Positions 42,223-52,857 of a stretch of DNA of 64,000 nucleotides are shown piece after piece (position 1 is the stretch's first letter; each line of letters starts with the position of its first letter). A program made the position numbers and the translations under genes. A model generated the notes under the pieces. That model was not told the origin of the DNA. It saw nothing but the letters and a program-made list of their open reading frames with translations, and did not search any database. Source of the DNA: Pestalotiopsis fici W106-1 (lineage: Eukaryota; Ascomycota; Sordariomycetes; Amphisphaeriales; Sporocadaceae); contig NW_006917092.1 in the NCBI RefSeq assembly GCF_000516985.1, positions 388,619 to 452,618 of the forward strand, written 5' to 3'.

Positions 42223-44449
42223 ATGGTCAACAAGAGAACACGATCTGGATGGCGAGTAAGAAGGAATCCACAGTCCTCGGGACAAGTTTGCTGACGACAC
42301 TCCTGATAACAGCTTGTCCTGCCGGCGCAGGCGGCGCAAGTGTTAGTCTTGAGCCCATCTGTCTAGCTTTTCCGTCGAGGCAGCTCAGCTAAACAACGCA
42401 ACAGGTGATGGAGCCCGTCCAGTGTGTCGAGGTTGCCAAGATCGTGACATGATTTGCAACTGGGGCCTCAAGCTCTCATTTCATCCGTCTAGATCCTTTG
42501 GGTTGTCTGCAAAGGATTCTGCCGCGCTGTCAGCTATTGAGCAGAGTAGATCTCTTGATACCCGACATCATTTACAGCAACTCAATAATAGCACATCTGA
42601 GGTGATCTTCTCTACAACAGAGGTGCGTACTTGGGACTTGTTCAAAAGTGCACCTGGCGAATCACCGCTGATTGACTCGGAATACCAGTTCATAGATGAT
42701 ACAGAAGACATTATTCAATGTTATCAGCATGATAATGGTGACGACGAGCGTCAGTCTACATCAGAAGAGCCTGATGTTTCTCATACCTTTAAATGGCCTG
42801 AAGATCAAAGGCGGATGACCCAGAATGGTGTTTCATCCTCTGCACCCCCAGAAACCCCTTCTTCAGGTCTACCTTTGAATCATGAAAGTAGTCATGTGTC
42901 GTCTTTCTAGGCCCCTTTCTCTTTAGGCCGTGAGTGTTCTCGCGACAGGTCGGCATCACCAATACCGACCCTCGATCTTGACCAGCACACTCGAGCGAGT
43001 CTTCTCACAGCGTATCTCCGGGAGACTGCGACCTGGTGCGAAACTACTGACTCCGATTGCAACTTCTCTGTCAAGTTTGCGCACGGCATGATCAAGTCTG
43101 AGCCCTACCTGGCAGCCGCCTTGGCTCTTGCTTCCCGGCAAAGAGACTCGATACGACGGGAACACAACCCATTGACCCTTGAACTGTATCAATACGCAAT
43201 ACGATTGCTTTTGAGACATGATCCAGTTGAAGCTAATGCGGATATTCTGGCGACTTGCACCGTTTTGTGCGTCTACGAGATGATGGTAGCTGACGTTAGT
43301 GAATGGCGTCGTCATCTAGGGGTGAGCAGTCGCCGTTCAGACTGTTTACAGTTAACCAATCTCTAATCATACTGCTCGTAGGGATGTGCGGGACTGCTAA
43401 GATCCCACGGCTGGAATGGTAGCAGCGAAGGCATTGTTAAAACCTGCTTCTGGGCTTTTGCTAGGATCGGTAAGTAAAGAGGAGGAAGTGAGTGATCAAA
43501 AAGTTGGAGCTGACACTTGAAGATATCTGGGCCGCCTATCTCATGGATCAACCAACACTCATTCCGACCGATTCATGGGTGGCTGATGAATCTTTTGAAA
43601 CCACCGTAACCAGCGGTAACATCGATGACTATTGCAATCTCGCGATACTAATATTTGCAAGACTCATCAATATGATTAACACATTTAGAAATGATCTTGA
43701 CCATTATGAACTCGACTTCCCAGATCACATAAATCGAGCCTGGGAAAGGTTTCAAAAGTGGTGGCGACTGCGGCCGGCGGGTGCCAAGCCCTTGGTTTGT
43801 AGTGAAGCTACTGCCTGCAGTCCATTTCCTGCCATTGTCTTTACCCAGTCGTCCGCAAGTAAGTGGAGTTTTGGTTTGATAGGTTATGGATATGGAACTA
43901 ACAACCTAGATTGTGGCAACACCTTCTATCATGCCGGGTGCATTCTGCTACTCCGTACTGGGTACATCCAGAGCAACCCAAGAGACACGGGAACTGTAAG
44001 GCTCATGCAAATCTTACAGGATGAGAAGTACTAACGTTTCGTCTTGCCTACCAGATGGACCGCGTCTGGCATGCCAAAGCTTTGGGAGGCATATCTACAA
44101 GCAATCCCTCACAGTATGCAAACACCCCCGTTGAGTATAAAAGTAAATGACTCGGGCTGACTGATCCTACGGTAGTGCAAATTGGGTAAATCATCTGCAG
44201 CCCCTCTATATTGCCGGCCAATGCTTCGGGTCACAATCGCCTTTACTTGACCAATCCAAGCAGCGGTCGTCGACCAACACGACGGATAACTCGCCACGCT
44301 ATGGTACAGGCAGCGATTCTCGGACAGAGGAGTACGCCGCGGAAAAGATTGCTCTACTCAAGCATTTGACCAAGATTGAGAAGCTAACCGGCTGGAAGAC
44401 TTCGGATCGGGCGAAGGATCTGAGAATTCTTTGGGGTTTGGAAAATTAA
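42223..44449 (+). CDS. Zn2Cys6 transcription factor with a GC-AG intron
   Basis: Regulator of the ARCA-like Fungal_trans_2 type. From the ATG at 42223, MVNKRTRSGC is followed by LSCRRRRRKC, DGARPV, CRGC, QDRDMI and Cys, a perfect zinc cluster once two introns are removed. The first intron (42252-42312) begins with GC (GCGAGT) and ends in AG: only this join makes the first Cys and keeps the frame. The second starts GTTAGT and ends CAACAG. Downstream are YLAAALALASRQRDSIRREH, ADILATCTVLCVYEMM, GCAGLLRSHGWNGSSEG, DIWAAYLMDQPTLIPTDSW and EKIALLKHLTKIEKLTGWKT. A TAG at 42908-42910 interrupts the exon in frame; it could lie in an intron of 60 nt (donor GTCTAC) or 99 nt (donor GTGTTT) ending at TTTAG, both with weak donors. 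Otherwise the gene is truncated. Ends at the TAA at 44447-44449. Confidence 0.75.
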
Positions 44450-45076
44450 TGTTCAAAATCTATCATCCATATCAAACTGTCTCAAATGAAAGCTCGAATC
44501 TCTTCTCACATCTATCGATGTGATTCAGTGTTTACAATCGAGATATTTATGGCAGATTGAAATACTCGGTAGACAATATTCTTGATGCAGCATCCTTTCC
44601 GGCGGCTTGTAATCCAAGGTCAAGCCAAATGTCCAACTATTGAGCTATTTGTAGTATAAATAGAATTATCCGCTGATCCTTGTCCAATTCTCCACCAGAA
44701 ACGCCAACATAAACTCCAAGCCCGGCCACTCTTATTTGGGGCATCTGCAAGCGCCGACATTGCCCGCAAGCCAAATTCGTCAATCCGTGGCTTGGGCGTT
44801 CCCTCTCTCGAACCGACTCTTACGCGAGTTTAATGTCCCATGCATTAGAATTGATGCACGACTGATGATGTCACAGTCTATTACCAATCCTACACGGTCA
44901 TTTGCAGTACATCGTGGGTGAATGATCCTCCTAGATAGTGGCATTAAGAAAACCCCGCTGTGCTGAATGTGTCCAGCACTATATAAGAGCTGCAGCTGTT
45001 GGAAAAAGAAGAGAAAACAAATCGCATCACAAGCAAGACTTCCTTGGAAAGAACAGAAGTGAGGAAAATTTTGAAA
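44450..45076. promoter_or_regulatory. Promoter region of the ToxD-like reductase
   Basis: TATATAAG at 44980-44987 lies about 90 nt before the ATG and is a good TATA box. No gene seen in the rest. Confidence 0.55.
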
Positions 45077-46341
45077 ATGGCACCCCAAACTGCTTCAGCT
45101 CTCGTCACTAAAGACGGCAAGCTGTCCAAGGAAACGATTCCTGTGCCGACTCCAGGCGAGCATCAGGTACTGGTCAAGATCACTCATGTCGCCCAGAATC
45201 CTACCGATGGTCACTCATATTCCCGAGTCCAATACTACATAATCATTGTAGCTAATTCTCTGTCTAGTCCAATCACTTGATGCCAATGCCTTTGGCGACG
45301 ATGCGGTGCTCGGCTGCGACTTTGTCGGTACGGTCGAGAAGACGGGCGATAAAGTGAGCAAAATCAAAACGGGTACTGTGATAGCCGGTCTGATTTGGGG
45401 AGGTCAGTTGTCTTCTAACACCTTTTCATGGTTGCATCTTTCTTGTACTAAACCTTCGCATGAGCAGGCGAGATCAAGGGACTGGGCGGCTACAGCGAGT
45501 ACACCCTCGCAGATGAGCGCATTTGCTTTCCCGTGCCCGAAGGCATCGCTCCGGAGCAGGCCGCCACAGTGCCCCTAGCCTCGTGTACAGCTCTGCTCGC
45601 TCTTTTCTCCAAAGATTGTCTCAACATCCCACAAAAGTCCGGAGAGACTGTGCTCATTTGGGGTGGCAGCTGTAAGTCGAATCAATCATCGAGTGTCTTA
45701 CAAAGGATAACATCTCACGCATTACAGCAAGCGTTGGGCTCTATGCCATTCAAATCGCCAAGCACTATGGTCTCAATGTGATCACGACTTGCAGTCCCCG
45801 ACACCACGATCTCGTCAAGTCTCTTGGTGCTAGTCACGTCTTTGACTACCGCGACGCCAAGGTGGCAGAGAGCATCAAGACCGCGACAAACTCGAGCCTA
45901 AAGTACGTCTTTGACACCATTGGCAATGATTCGTCCTCGGCCACGGCGTCGCAGGCCCTATGTGAACAGGGCGGCGGCTTGTGCACCGTTCGCCCCGGCA
46001 AGGCCTTTACCGAGAATGTGACCAAGCAGACCAAGGTGACGGATGTGCTGGTCTGGACGGCCTTCTTGAAGGAACACCAGTACAAGGAGTTTCACTGGCC
46101 GGTAAGTAATGTTTTTGAGCTTTAGCATGGGAACATCTGTTGATAACCAGAATTGCAGCCACACAAGGAGGACCACGAACTTTCGGCCAAGTTCTTTGAG
46201 GAACTGCCCAAGCTGCTCTCATCAGGAGTCGTCAAACCCAACACCCCAAAACTTCTAGAGGGACTCGACTCTGTGCCAAAGGGATTCCAGGAATACCGCG
46301 ATGGAGTCATTTCAAACTACAAGATCGTCTACAAGATTTAA
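45077..46341 (+). CDS. ToxD-like zinc-type medium-chain reductase (enoyl reductase family)
   Basis: NAD(P)H-dependent member of the MDR superfamily, of the group that includes ToxD-like and trans-acting enoyl reductases of fungal polyketide clusters. The name reflects sequence likeness only. Spliced exons give MAPQTASALVTKDGKLSKET, VLVKITHVAQNPTD, then SLDANAFGDDAVLGCDFVGT, GEIKGLGGYSEYTLADERI and EGIAPEQAATVPLASCTALL. The nucleotide-binding site VLIWGGS joins to SSVGLYAIQIAKHYGLNV. A C-terminal EYRDGVISNYKIVYKI follows. The structural and catalytic zinc ligands of classical alcohol dehydrogenases are absent, as in this subgroup. Introns near 45211-45268, 45402-45469, 45673-45728 and 46101-46158 keep the frame. 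The product is about 340-350 residues. It ends the enzyme-rich block. Substrate unknown. Confidence 0.88.
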
Positions 46342-46847
46342 GACTAGAAGATTACCTGTAAAGAGCTTGTGCTTCTGTCCATATAATGCTATGGCCATTC
46401 CTCTTTCATACACGGTATCGTGTTTAAATTTTACCGTGTCACCCACACCCCAACAGAGGTGCCTTGGAAAGGGGTTTCGAGCTTTGCACAAACTCGAGAA
46501 CAGACTCTGGGCTGAACATCCGCGAAGTGAATAAACATGACTCAGACATGGCCTGTCAAGTCTTGCGGCCCGTCAAGTACTGTTTCATGCCTACGATGCG
46601 CTATAACCATTCGGGGATGAGTTCAAATTACTTTGGTTTACTGGGATGAGAATAATTCCTGTTATTTGACCACTGCTCGATAATTCACAAGCCTAGAAGG
46701 ACTGAACCAGTATTAGCAATTCTGTTCGGCAGCTTAATCATGCCTCGTTGGAAAGCTATCTGAGCTTCACTTGTTTTTCCGGACCGAAACATGAGAAGGG
46801 AAAAAAAGAAAAAGAAGAAGACTAGAAAAGTCAACTGAAACCTTCAC
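46342..46847. other. Convergent 3' flanks, ToxD-like reductase / HET gene
   Basis: No gene seen; an A-rich run (AAAAAAAGAAAAAGAAGAAG) lies near 46801-46820. Confidence 0.5.
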
Positions 46848-49103
46848 TCAAACAAGTATAAAGTCCTTGAGTTCCCCAACACTGGACCAGGCTTCTTTCA
46901 TCATACGTCCGACTCCAATTCTCTCCACTTCGTAAGCATCTTTTACCGTCGCTGGATCATCTTCCTGCACAACTTGGCATCTCCCTTGGGACATCCTTTT
47001 CACAAGCATAACATTGAAGATTGAGTACGGCTCAGTGTAACGTGACGCTTGCCGACCTAGTTCCTCGCTGGAAAAGTTGTATGCTTCAGAGAGGATGATG
47101 AACTCGTACTCGTTTGACAGCTTGCGACGGAAGCTCTTGGGGAGGCGTATTGTGCCCAGCCACGGTTCGTCGTCATCAAGTCCACCATTGCCTAAGCTGG
47201 CGCGCGGGGGAGACGATGCAGAGTACGAGATGCCAAACCGATAGATACCAGGTGGCTCATCAACTTGTCCACTGCGATCGTGTAGGGTAAGTCTAAACTT
47301 TCCAGCCCGAGTTCTGATGTACAATCCATGAGGAGAAATCGTTGATTTGATGTTTTGACCAAGCGACACCATCTCTTCAGATCTGGGCTGTCCATGGCTT
47401 TCAAAGCGACAGTGGCTCAATTTTGTTATCGACCGGGTCCTCAAGGAGCCGCTGGAAAGCTGATCGAGACCATTATAATCACTTTCGGGGTCATACTCTA
47501 CACCTCCGATCCATCCTGCCCAGCTCCAACTTGGCCAAAGAGCTCTGCCAGTGGCTGGGTCAATGGGCACGCGAGTAAGATCCTGTTGTGGTCGCCACAG
47601 GATAGCGGCTTCGAGCAGAGGTCTAGGCAAACCATACATATAATCCATCTTGCCATCTTGATCTAGTACTGAGAGAATTCCGCCAACGCCGTTCAGCCGA
47701 TCGGTTGGATAGGACATGTTTCGGGAGGTGTACTCGGCAATGAGTTGACAATATGCCGGAAAGAGAATACTCCGCAAACGATCCTGTTCTGACAGTCCTG
47801 ACCGAGTTTCCAAGTCAAGCCGATATCTTGTTCTTCTCGTCATTGTAGGCGGTTGCCAGCTTCTGCTCAAACTGATGTCCATCATCGGGGCAGTCTGCTG
47901 TAGATGTTGATGTTCAGCAAGGTAGTCCTCGCCCCAGACAGCTTTGTGGCATTGAAAGTAGACGGTGTCGTTTACAAAGAATAAATATCTCTGCGACAAA
48001 ATACGTTCTTGATATGTCCAGCCTCTTGTATTCCATGTTGTGGTCTCTACAGCCAGCTGGCAGTCAGGCTGGAGAGTTACCAGCTTGAGTTCGGATGAGT
48101 AATCCGCCACGACTTGTGTCAATGACCTCGAGCCTGGAACGAGCCCTGGCAGGCCAGCATCGGCACCATCACCACCAGCGGCCACAATTGTAAGTGCAGC
48201 TCTAGTGTAGACATGATCCATGGCGGCAAGCTGCTTGGACTTGTCCTCGTTGCTGTCCTGTATGATGCAGATCGAATCTATCCAAACGTAGCGATAGCCC
48301 AGCAATAGCGTGACTGTCATGGCATCCCGAATCGATTTGGGAAACGTGTCTCGTTTCTGAGCCAGCCCACCTGAGGATTTGAGCTCTTTGATATTGTCCT
48401 TAAGAGTTCTGAAGACGGGCTTGGTTCCCCATACATAACTGAGAGCCACATAAGGACCCGGATCTTGCAGCTCGACGAGCTTGTCTTCTTCAAGGTCTAG
48501 GAGTCTGATGAAGGGGTCAAAGTTCGGACTTTGGCCATTCCCGGATCCTCGAAGAGTACCGGTGCACTCAGATCCGTGCCAATCATTGCAGTGACGAATC
48601 CAAGACTGCACAAGATCCAAGTTTATCTGGCCAGTGTTCACTCTCCTGCCTGCGAAGAATTTGGAAAGTTTGTTCGAGTTATTCAGTGGTACAACATCGA
48701 AAGGTGCAAAAGCATCCTCAGGACCAATCATGTCCGGCACAACTCTTATCCTGAGTGATGTCGTGTCATCGCCTTCGAGCACACCGTCACGGATCCAGCA
48801 CCCCAAGACTTGGGCATCATTGGCGTGCATTGTATGAGATGCCGAGTCCGCAATTAGGCGACAGAGGACGCAATAATCGCTTCGCTCAAGCACCTCGGCC
48901 AGGAGACCAAAATCTGTATCTGGGGGCAGTTCCTTATCTTTCGGCCAGCCATAAAAGTCTGAACTCTTCAGATTCATCGCTCGGTGTCGTGCGCACAGGT
49001 GGAGGCTCCGATCCTCGTCCGGCAGCTCTACCGGTCGACTCCAATGCCTGCCTTGACGCCAGGCTTCGTCATTCTGTGGCATCTGTCTTAGACTCAGCGA
49101 CAT
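46848..49103 (-). CDS. HET-domain (heterokaryon incompatibility) protein
   Basis: Single-exon protein of 751 residues with a HET domain (PF06985), the TIR-like domain that triggers cell death when incompatible fungal strains fuse. Family marks are YVALSYVWG (residues 218-226), ELKSSGGLAQKRDTFPKSIR, GYRYVWIDSICIIQDSNEDK and YTRAALTIVAAGG. The N-terminus has Cys/His pairs, LCARHRAMNL and YCVLCRLIAD, often found ahead of the domain. A TRGWTYQERILSQR-type segment (NTRGWTYQERILSQRYLFF) follows the core. The C-terminal half includes WPSWSWAGWIGG, the usual second conserved stretch of HET proteins. No extra repeat domain (WD40, ankyrin) is attached. Such genes are numerous and variable in Pezizomycotina; whether this one is an active incompatibility locus cannot be told from one strain. 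Confidence 0.93.
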   Translation of the reverse strand: MSLSLRQMPQNDEAWRQGRHWSRPVELPDEDRSLHLCARHRAMNLKSSDFYGWPKDKELPPDTDFGLLAEVLERSDYCVLCRLIADSASHTMHANDAQVLGCWIRDGVLEGDDTTSLRIRVVPDMIGPEDAFAPFDVVPLNNSNKLSKFFAGRRVNTGQINLDLVQSWIRHCNDWHGSECTGTLRGSGNGQSPNFDPFIRLLDLEEDKLVELQDPGPYVALSYVWGTKPVFRTLKDNIKELKSSGGLAQKRDTFPKSIRDAMTVTLLLGYRYVWIDSICIIQDSNEDKSKQLAAMDHVYTRAALTIVAAGGDGADAGLPGLVPGSRSLTQVVADYSSELKLVTLQPDCQLAVETTTWNTRGWTYQERILSQRYLFFVNDTVYFQCHKAVWGEDYLAEHQHLQQTAPMMDISLSRSWQPPTMTRRTRYRLDLETRSGLSEQDRLRSILFPAYCQLIAEYTSRNMSYPTDRLNGVGGILSVLDQDGKMDYMYGLPRPLLEAAILWRPQQDLTRVPIDPATGRALWPSWSWAGWIGGVEYDPESDYNGLDQLSSGSLRTRSITKLSHCRFESHGQPRSEEMVSLGQNIKSTISPHGLYIRTRAGKFRLTLHDRSGQVDEPPGIYRFGISYSASSPPRASLGNGGLDDDEPWLGTIRLPKSFRRKLSNEYEFIILSEAYNFSSEELGRQASRYTEPYSIFNVMLVKRMSQGRCQVVQEDDPATVKDAYEVERIGVGRMMKEAWSSVGELKDFILV

Positions 49104-49928
49104 ATTTCTTACTCAGTGATATATGCAGAAGTAATCCGAGGATGATGCTTTAGAGTTGATTGTGCCAAGCGTGGAGTGGCAGCAGCCAGACCCCGGGGAT
49201 CCTCCAATTTTTGATCCGTTCGTGATACTGTACTGCTGCGGGCTGGAACTAGCAGGGCTCATGCATCAGCTCTTGGCCTCTCACATGTATCTACTCTTTG
49301 TGGCCAGAAAAGGTCATGTAGTATGACGACTTAAATTGGATTTCTGTTTGTCTCTCTTTTAAAGGAAAAGAAAAGTATTAAATTATTCCCTTTCTTCTCT
49401 CCTGCATACCGAAGCCATAAGAACCCTAGTACGGAAATCAGATACAGAACATGATATAGCTCTCGTTAATCAGTGCGTGAATTTTCCTGTGTTCATGGAT
49501 CGGATTCATTTGCTCCAAGGGGATAAGACCCTTCATTAATCGAGAACCATCCAGTGTTATTGGCACATGATGATAGGATGCCGTATCTGTTGTTCCCAAA
49601 TGCTAGCTACCGGGTATGACATTATACTCGACTAACAAACGAAGCGGGACTAGTAGCCAATGCAGCTAAACAGTTATGCTGGTTGCACGGCGCGGCGCTG
49701 ATAGACGCCCACGATACGGCCCCACTAAAATTTTCTGTATCCGTAACAGACTTGCGCAGGGCACTTCTGATATTTTCACCCAAACGAGCTTTTTCTTAGC
49801 CACCTCAGCACAGCAATTCCTGCACTTTTGATTTCTGCCTTTTCTCGGCTCACGTGGAAACGTCGACGTCCAGGAAACTACCTTGTGACATTCAAGACTC
49901 GGTCTCACAATCCCAGAGAGAATCAACA
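49104..49928. other. Divergent spacer, HET / NOP6-like gene
   Basis: 0.8 kb without a supported gene. Carries both promoters. Confidence 0.45.
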
Positions 49929-50861
49929 ATGGCCAAGCGCAAGTCGGAAGACAATCCCGCGACCAGCGACGGCGATGCCAAGAAGAGACAGCGCATGAGC
50001 GAGGATCCCTTTGCGAAAAAGGTCAAGAAGGCCAAAAAGGACAAGAAATACAACAAGACCAGGGAAGAACCCGTGGTGGAGGAGGATGTGGTGGATCTGG
50101 CCATGACCGACCTTGACAATGGCAAGATTGAGCAGCAGCAAACAAAGAAGGACGAGCAAGAAGAGCCAGCGGCTGAGAACGGCGTGGCGGGTAACGACGA
50201 GAACAAGTCCAAGAAGAAGCGCAAGAAGAACAAGAAGGCCGCCAAGGAGGACGACGGAGAAAAGGCCACCAATGCCGACGGTGAAGGCGCAGAAAACGAC
50301 GAGACTGCTGCTGCTGCTGTGGCCGGCAGCAACGAGGGAGGAGAGAACAACAAGAGGCAGTCGGCCAAGAAGAGCCGCTTCATCGTCTTTGTGGGTAACC
50401 TGCCCTACAGCGCCACGGCCGAGGACGTGGAGCGGCACTTTACGGCCGTGCAGCCCACGGCGATACGCCTACTCCACGAAAAGACCAACCCCAACAAGTC
50501 GCGCGGCATCGCCTTTCTCGAGTTCGCCGGCTACGACCGCATGAAGACGTGCCTCAAGACCATGCACCACACCACCCTAAAGTGCCAAGGGCGCGACCAC
50601 CGGGGCCGCCCCAAGCTCGAGGAGCGCGTGATCAATGTCGAGCTGACGGCAGGCGGCGGTGGCAACACCGAGGGTCGCCGCGAGAAGATCAAGGCCAAGA
50701 ATGAAAAGCTCAACGATGAGCGCCACCGACGCGCTCTCGAGGAGGAGAAGCAAAAGGTCAAGAAGGAGCAGGAGCGTCTACTCAAGGAGGGCGAGAAGAA
50801 GGGCGGCGCCGACGGCATTCACCCCAGCAGGAGGGGTCGCGTGCCTGGTGGCAGAAGGTGA
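49929..50861 (+). CDS. Nop6-like nucleolar RNA-binding protein
   Basis: Ribosome-biogenesis protein of the Nop6 type, with one RRM and acting in early 40S assembly in yeast. Single exon, 310 residues from the ATG at 49929; an in-frame GTG lies upstream but the ATG context (CAACAATGGCC) is better. The N-terminal half is a lysine/glutamate-rich nuclear tract (KKVKKAKKDKKYNK, KKKRKKNKKAAKED). The RRM has RNP2 VFVGNLPY at residues 153-160 and RNP1 SRGIAFLEF at 191-199. It ends with the Nop6 signature MKTCLKTMHH and INVELTAGGGG, then a basic coiled coil (RREKIKAKNEKLNDERHRRA) and an Arg/Gly tail (SRRGRVPGGRR). The alternating acidic and basic blocks open large spurious frames on the other strand. 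Confidence 0.92.
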   Translation: MAKRKSEDNPATSDGDAKKRQRMSEDPFAKKVKKAKKDKKYNKTREEPVVEEDVVDLAMTDLDNGKIEQQQTKKDEQEEPAAENGVAGNDENKSKKKRKKNKKAAKEDDGEKATNADGEGAENDETAAAAVAGSNEGGENNKRQSAKKSRFIVFVGNLPYSATAEDVERHFTAVQPTAIRLLHEKTNPNKSRGIAFLEFAGYDRMKTCLKTMHHTTLKCQGRDHRGRPKLEERVINVELTAGGGGNTEGRREKIKAKNEKLNDERHRRALEEEKQKVKKEQERLLKEGEKKGGADGIHPSRRGRVPGGRR

Positions 50862-51814
50862 AAAAAATGTTGACAAGACAAGGGGGAAAAGAAAGTCATG
50901 ATACCCGCCAGTCACAGCTGGCACAAGTGCTGAAATTTACATGCCGCCTAGGCATACCATCTGCCACAGAACAGCTCTGAAGACAAGTTCTGGGCAAGTA
51001 CAAAGTCAGGAGCTTAGGATGAAGGCATCTCTACAGACATATTGGCTCATGGCCGAATTGTCGGTTCCGTGGCTGCTTGTATAAAAGCTGTAGGCCGCGG
51101 CACTGCTAAAAAGCACATGCAAATTCGAGAAAGTGACAGGGGAAAAATAAATAGACTCAAAAAGCGAAACGTAGATGCGAGTTCATTATCCGTCTACTCA
51201 ACCTTTGGTGTTCCAAATGCTCTCTGCTTTAACTCATGTGCTATCTACAGAAGTGTGCGGTGAAAACAAACAATGAGTGACCTTTGACTATCCTTGGACA
51301 TTCATACAAACAATCCTGGCAAGCTTTCCACATTGAAGTAAAACCTCTTGCCGAGATTGAATCTCAAGCCCAATAACAAGGCGGATTTGGCTAGAACCAA
51401 GCTGCCCGTACGGTAGACCAGAAATTTATATCGGCAAGAGTACCGTGATTTCAAGAATTAAAGATACCCAGGCATGCTCAAACAGATCGCAGTCTCCCCC
51501 AACACGCTTCATGCCAGCCCAATATGGAAGTCTGCCCAGGTATGAGATGTCGTCGAAATTCAAAAGGTCATGATGGGGTATGTAGGGGCTGTCAGCTCCT
51601 CAGAAAATGAGAGGACGTGGATGACACAAGAAGCACGTCGCCTCATTTCCTCGTCCACATGGGAAGGGCCGTCTTTCTGTCATGTCTGCCGTGAAACGCC
51701 GTCGCATCGGTCAGATATCATTCGTTGCCTTGCCCCATATGATCGGATCAAGGTGTCAATCCCAGCTAACTTGAAAGACGTCGCCCGAATCATTGGCTCA
51801 AAGGTTGAGCTACT
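50862..51814. other. Convergent 3' flanks, NOP6-like / RAC1
   Basis: 0.95 kb. A plus-strand frame at 51570-51914 overlaps the last Rac1 exon and has no domain. No supported gene. Confidence 0.45.
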
Positions 51815-52857
51815 CTATAGAATGGTGCACTTGGACTTCTTTTGTTTCGTGGGTTGCGGCCTTGGGTTCAGCACAGCACTGGAAGAAGTTAGTCAGTTGC
51901 CATCGGCCGACTAAAGAGGGTGGCAAGTAAGATAATCGCAAGCCATTGCTTAGGTAGAACATACCGAATAGCCTCGTCAAAGACGCTCTTCAAGTTTCTT
52001 TGAGTCAAGGCCGAACACTCTAGGTATTTGACGGCGCGAATCTCCTTGGCGCAGACCAAGGCCTGGTCATACGATACTGGCTCCATGCGCTTGGATCGCA
52101 GGCTCTCCAAGGTGGAAGGGTCCTCTCGCAAATCTAGCTTGGTACCGACCAAGATGATGGGCACATTCGGGGCATGGTGGTCGATTTCGGGGTACCACTA
52201 TGCACAGATTTAGCTTGAGCAATGTGGCGGTGTGGATTGCAAGTTTGATTCTTACCTTGGCCTTGACGTTATCGAACGAAGGCGGGCTGACGATGGAGAA
52301 GCAGATGAGGAAGACATCAGTCTGAGGGTAAGACAATGGTCGCAAACGATCGTAATCTTCCTGACCAGCCGTATCCCAAAGTCCCAAGCTGATGGGCTTT
52401 CCATCTACCATAACACTCGCAGAGTAGTTATCGAAGCTGTAGTTGCACACGGCACGTCAGCTACTGGCTGGTCGTAGACAAACCGCGGAGACCAAACAAG
52501 GAGTTCAAGGTTGTACTGACACTGTGGGAATGTATTCGCCAGGGAAAGCGTTGGTCGTGTATGAGATCAGGAGACATGTCTACACTCGAGGGTTAGGAGC
52601 AGTCGCGCGAGAGGGGATACGCCGCGCTCGGGGCGGTTTGATCGCGATGTGTTACACACCTTGCCGACAGCACCGTCACCGGTAACCACGCACTGTTAAA
52701 AGGAGGAGATAAGTCAGCATGTGCCTCGATTCTGCGGTGAGTGGGATGGGGGAAGCAAAAGATTAAGAAGCTGGCAAACGTCGAATGGGGGTGAGGGAGG
52801 CATGTCCCGCGATGCAGTCTTACATACCTTGAGCGACTGGACTGCTGATGCAGCCAT
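51815..52857 (-). CDS. Rho-family GTPase Rac1
   Basis: Membrane-bound switch controlling actin polarity, hyphal branching and NADPH oxidase. Introns split it into five or six exons that rebuild a near-canonical Rac of about 200 residues: [21 protein letters not shown] (P-loop GDGAVGKT), [56 protein letters not shown], then [20 protein letters not shown] after the switch region. TKLD serves as the NKxD-type base motif and ECSALTQ as the SAL motif. The final exon (from about 51880) gives [20 protein letters not shown], with a polybasic stretch and a CAAX box CTIL for geranylgeranylation. The ALTQRNLK insert and KKSKC tail favour Rac over Cdc42. The start is the ATG at 52857; exon 1 codes for only ten residues. 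A long gene-poor region lies upstream. Confidence 0.95.

Noticed and set aside
49892..50438. Long minus-strand frames opposite the NOP6-like gene
   Set aside because: They mirror the lysine/glutamate-rich coding strand (Leu/Phe/Ser-rich translations) and are shadows.
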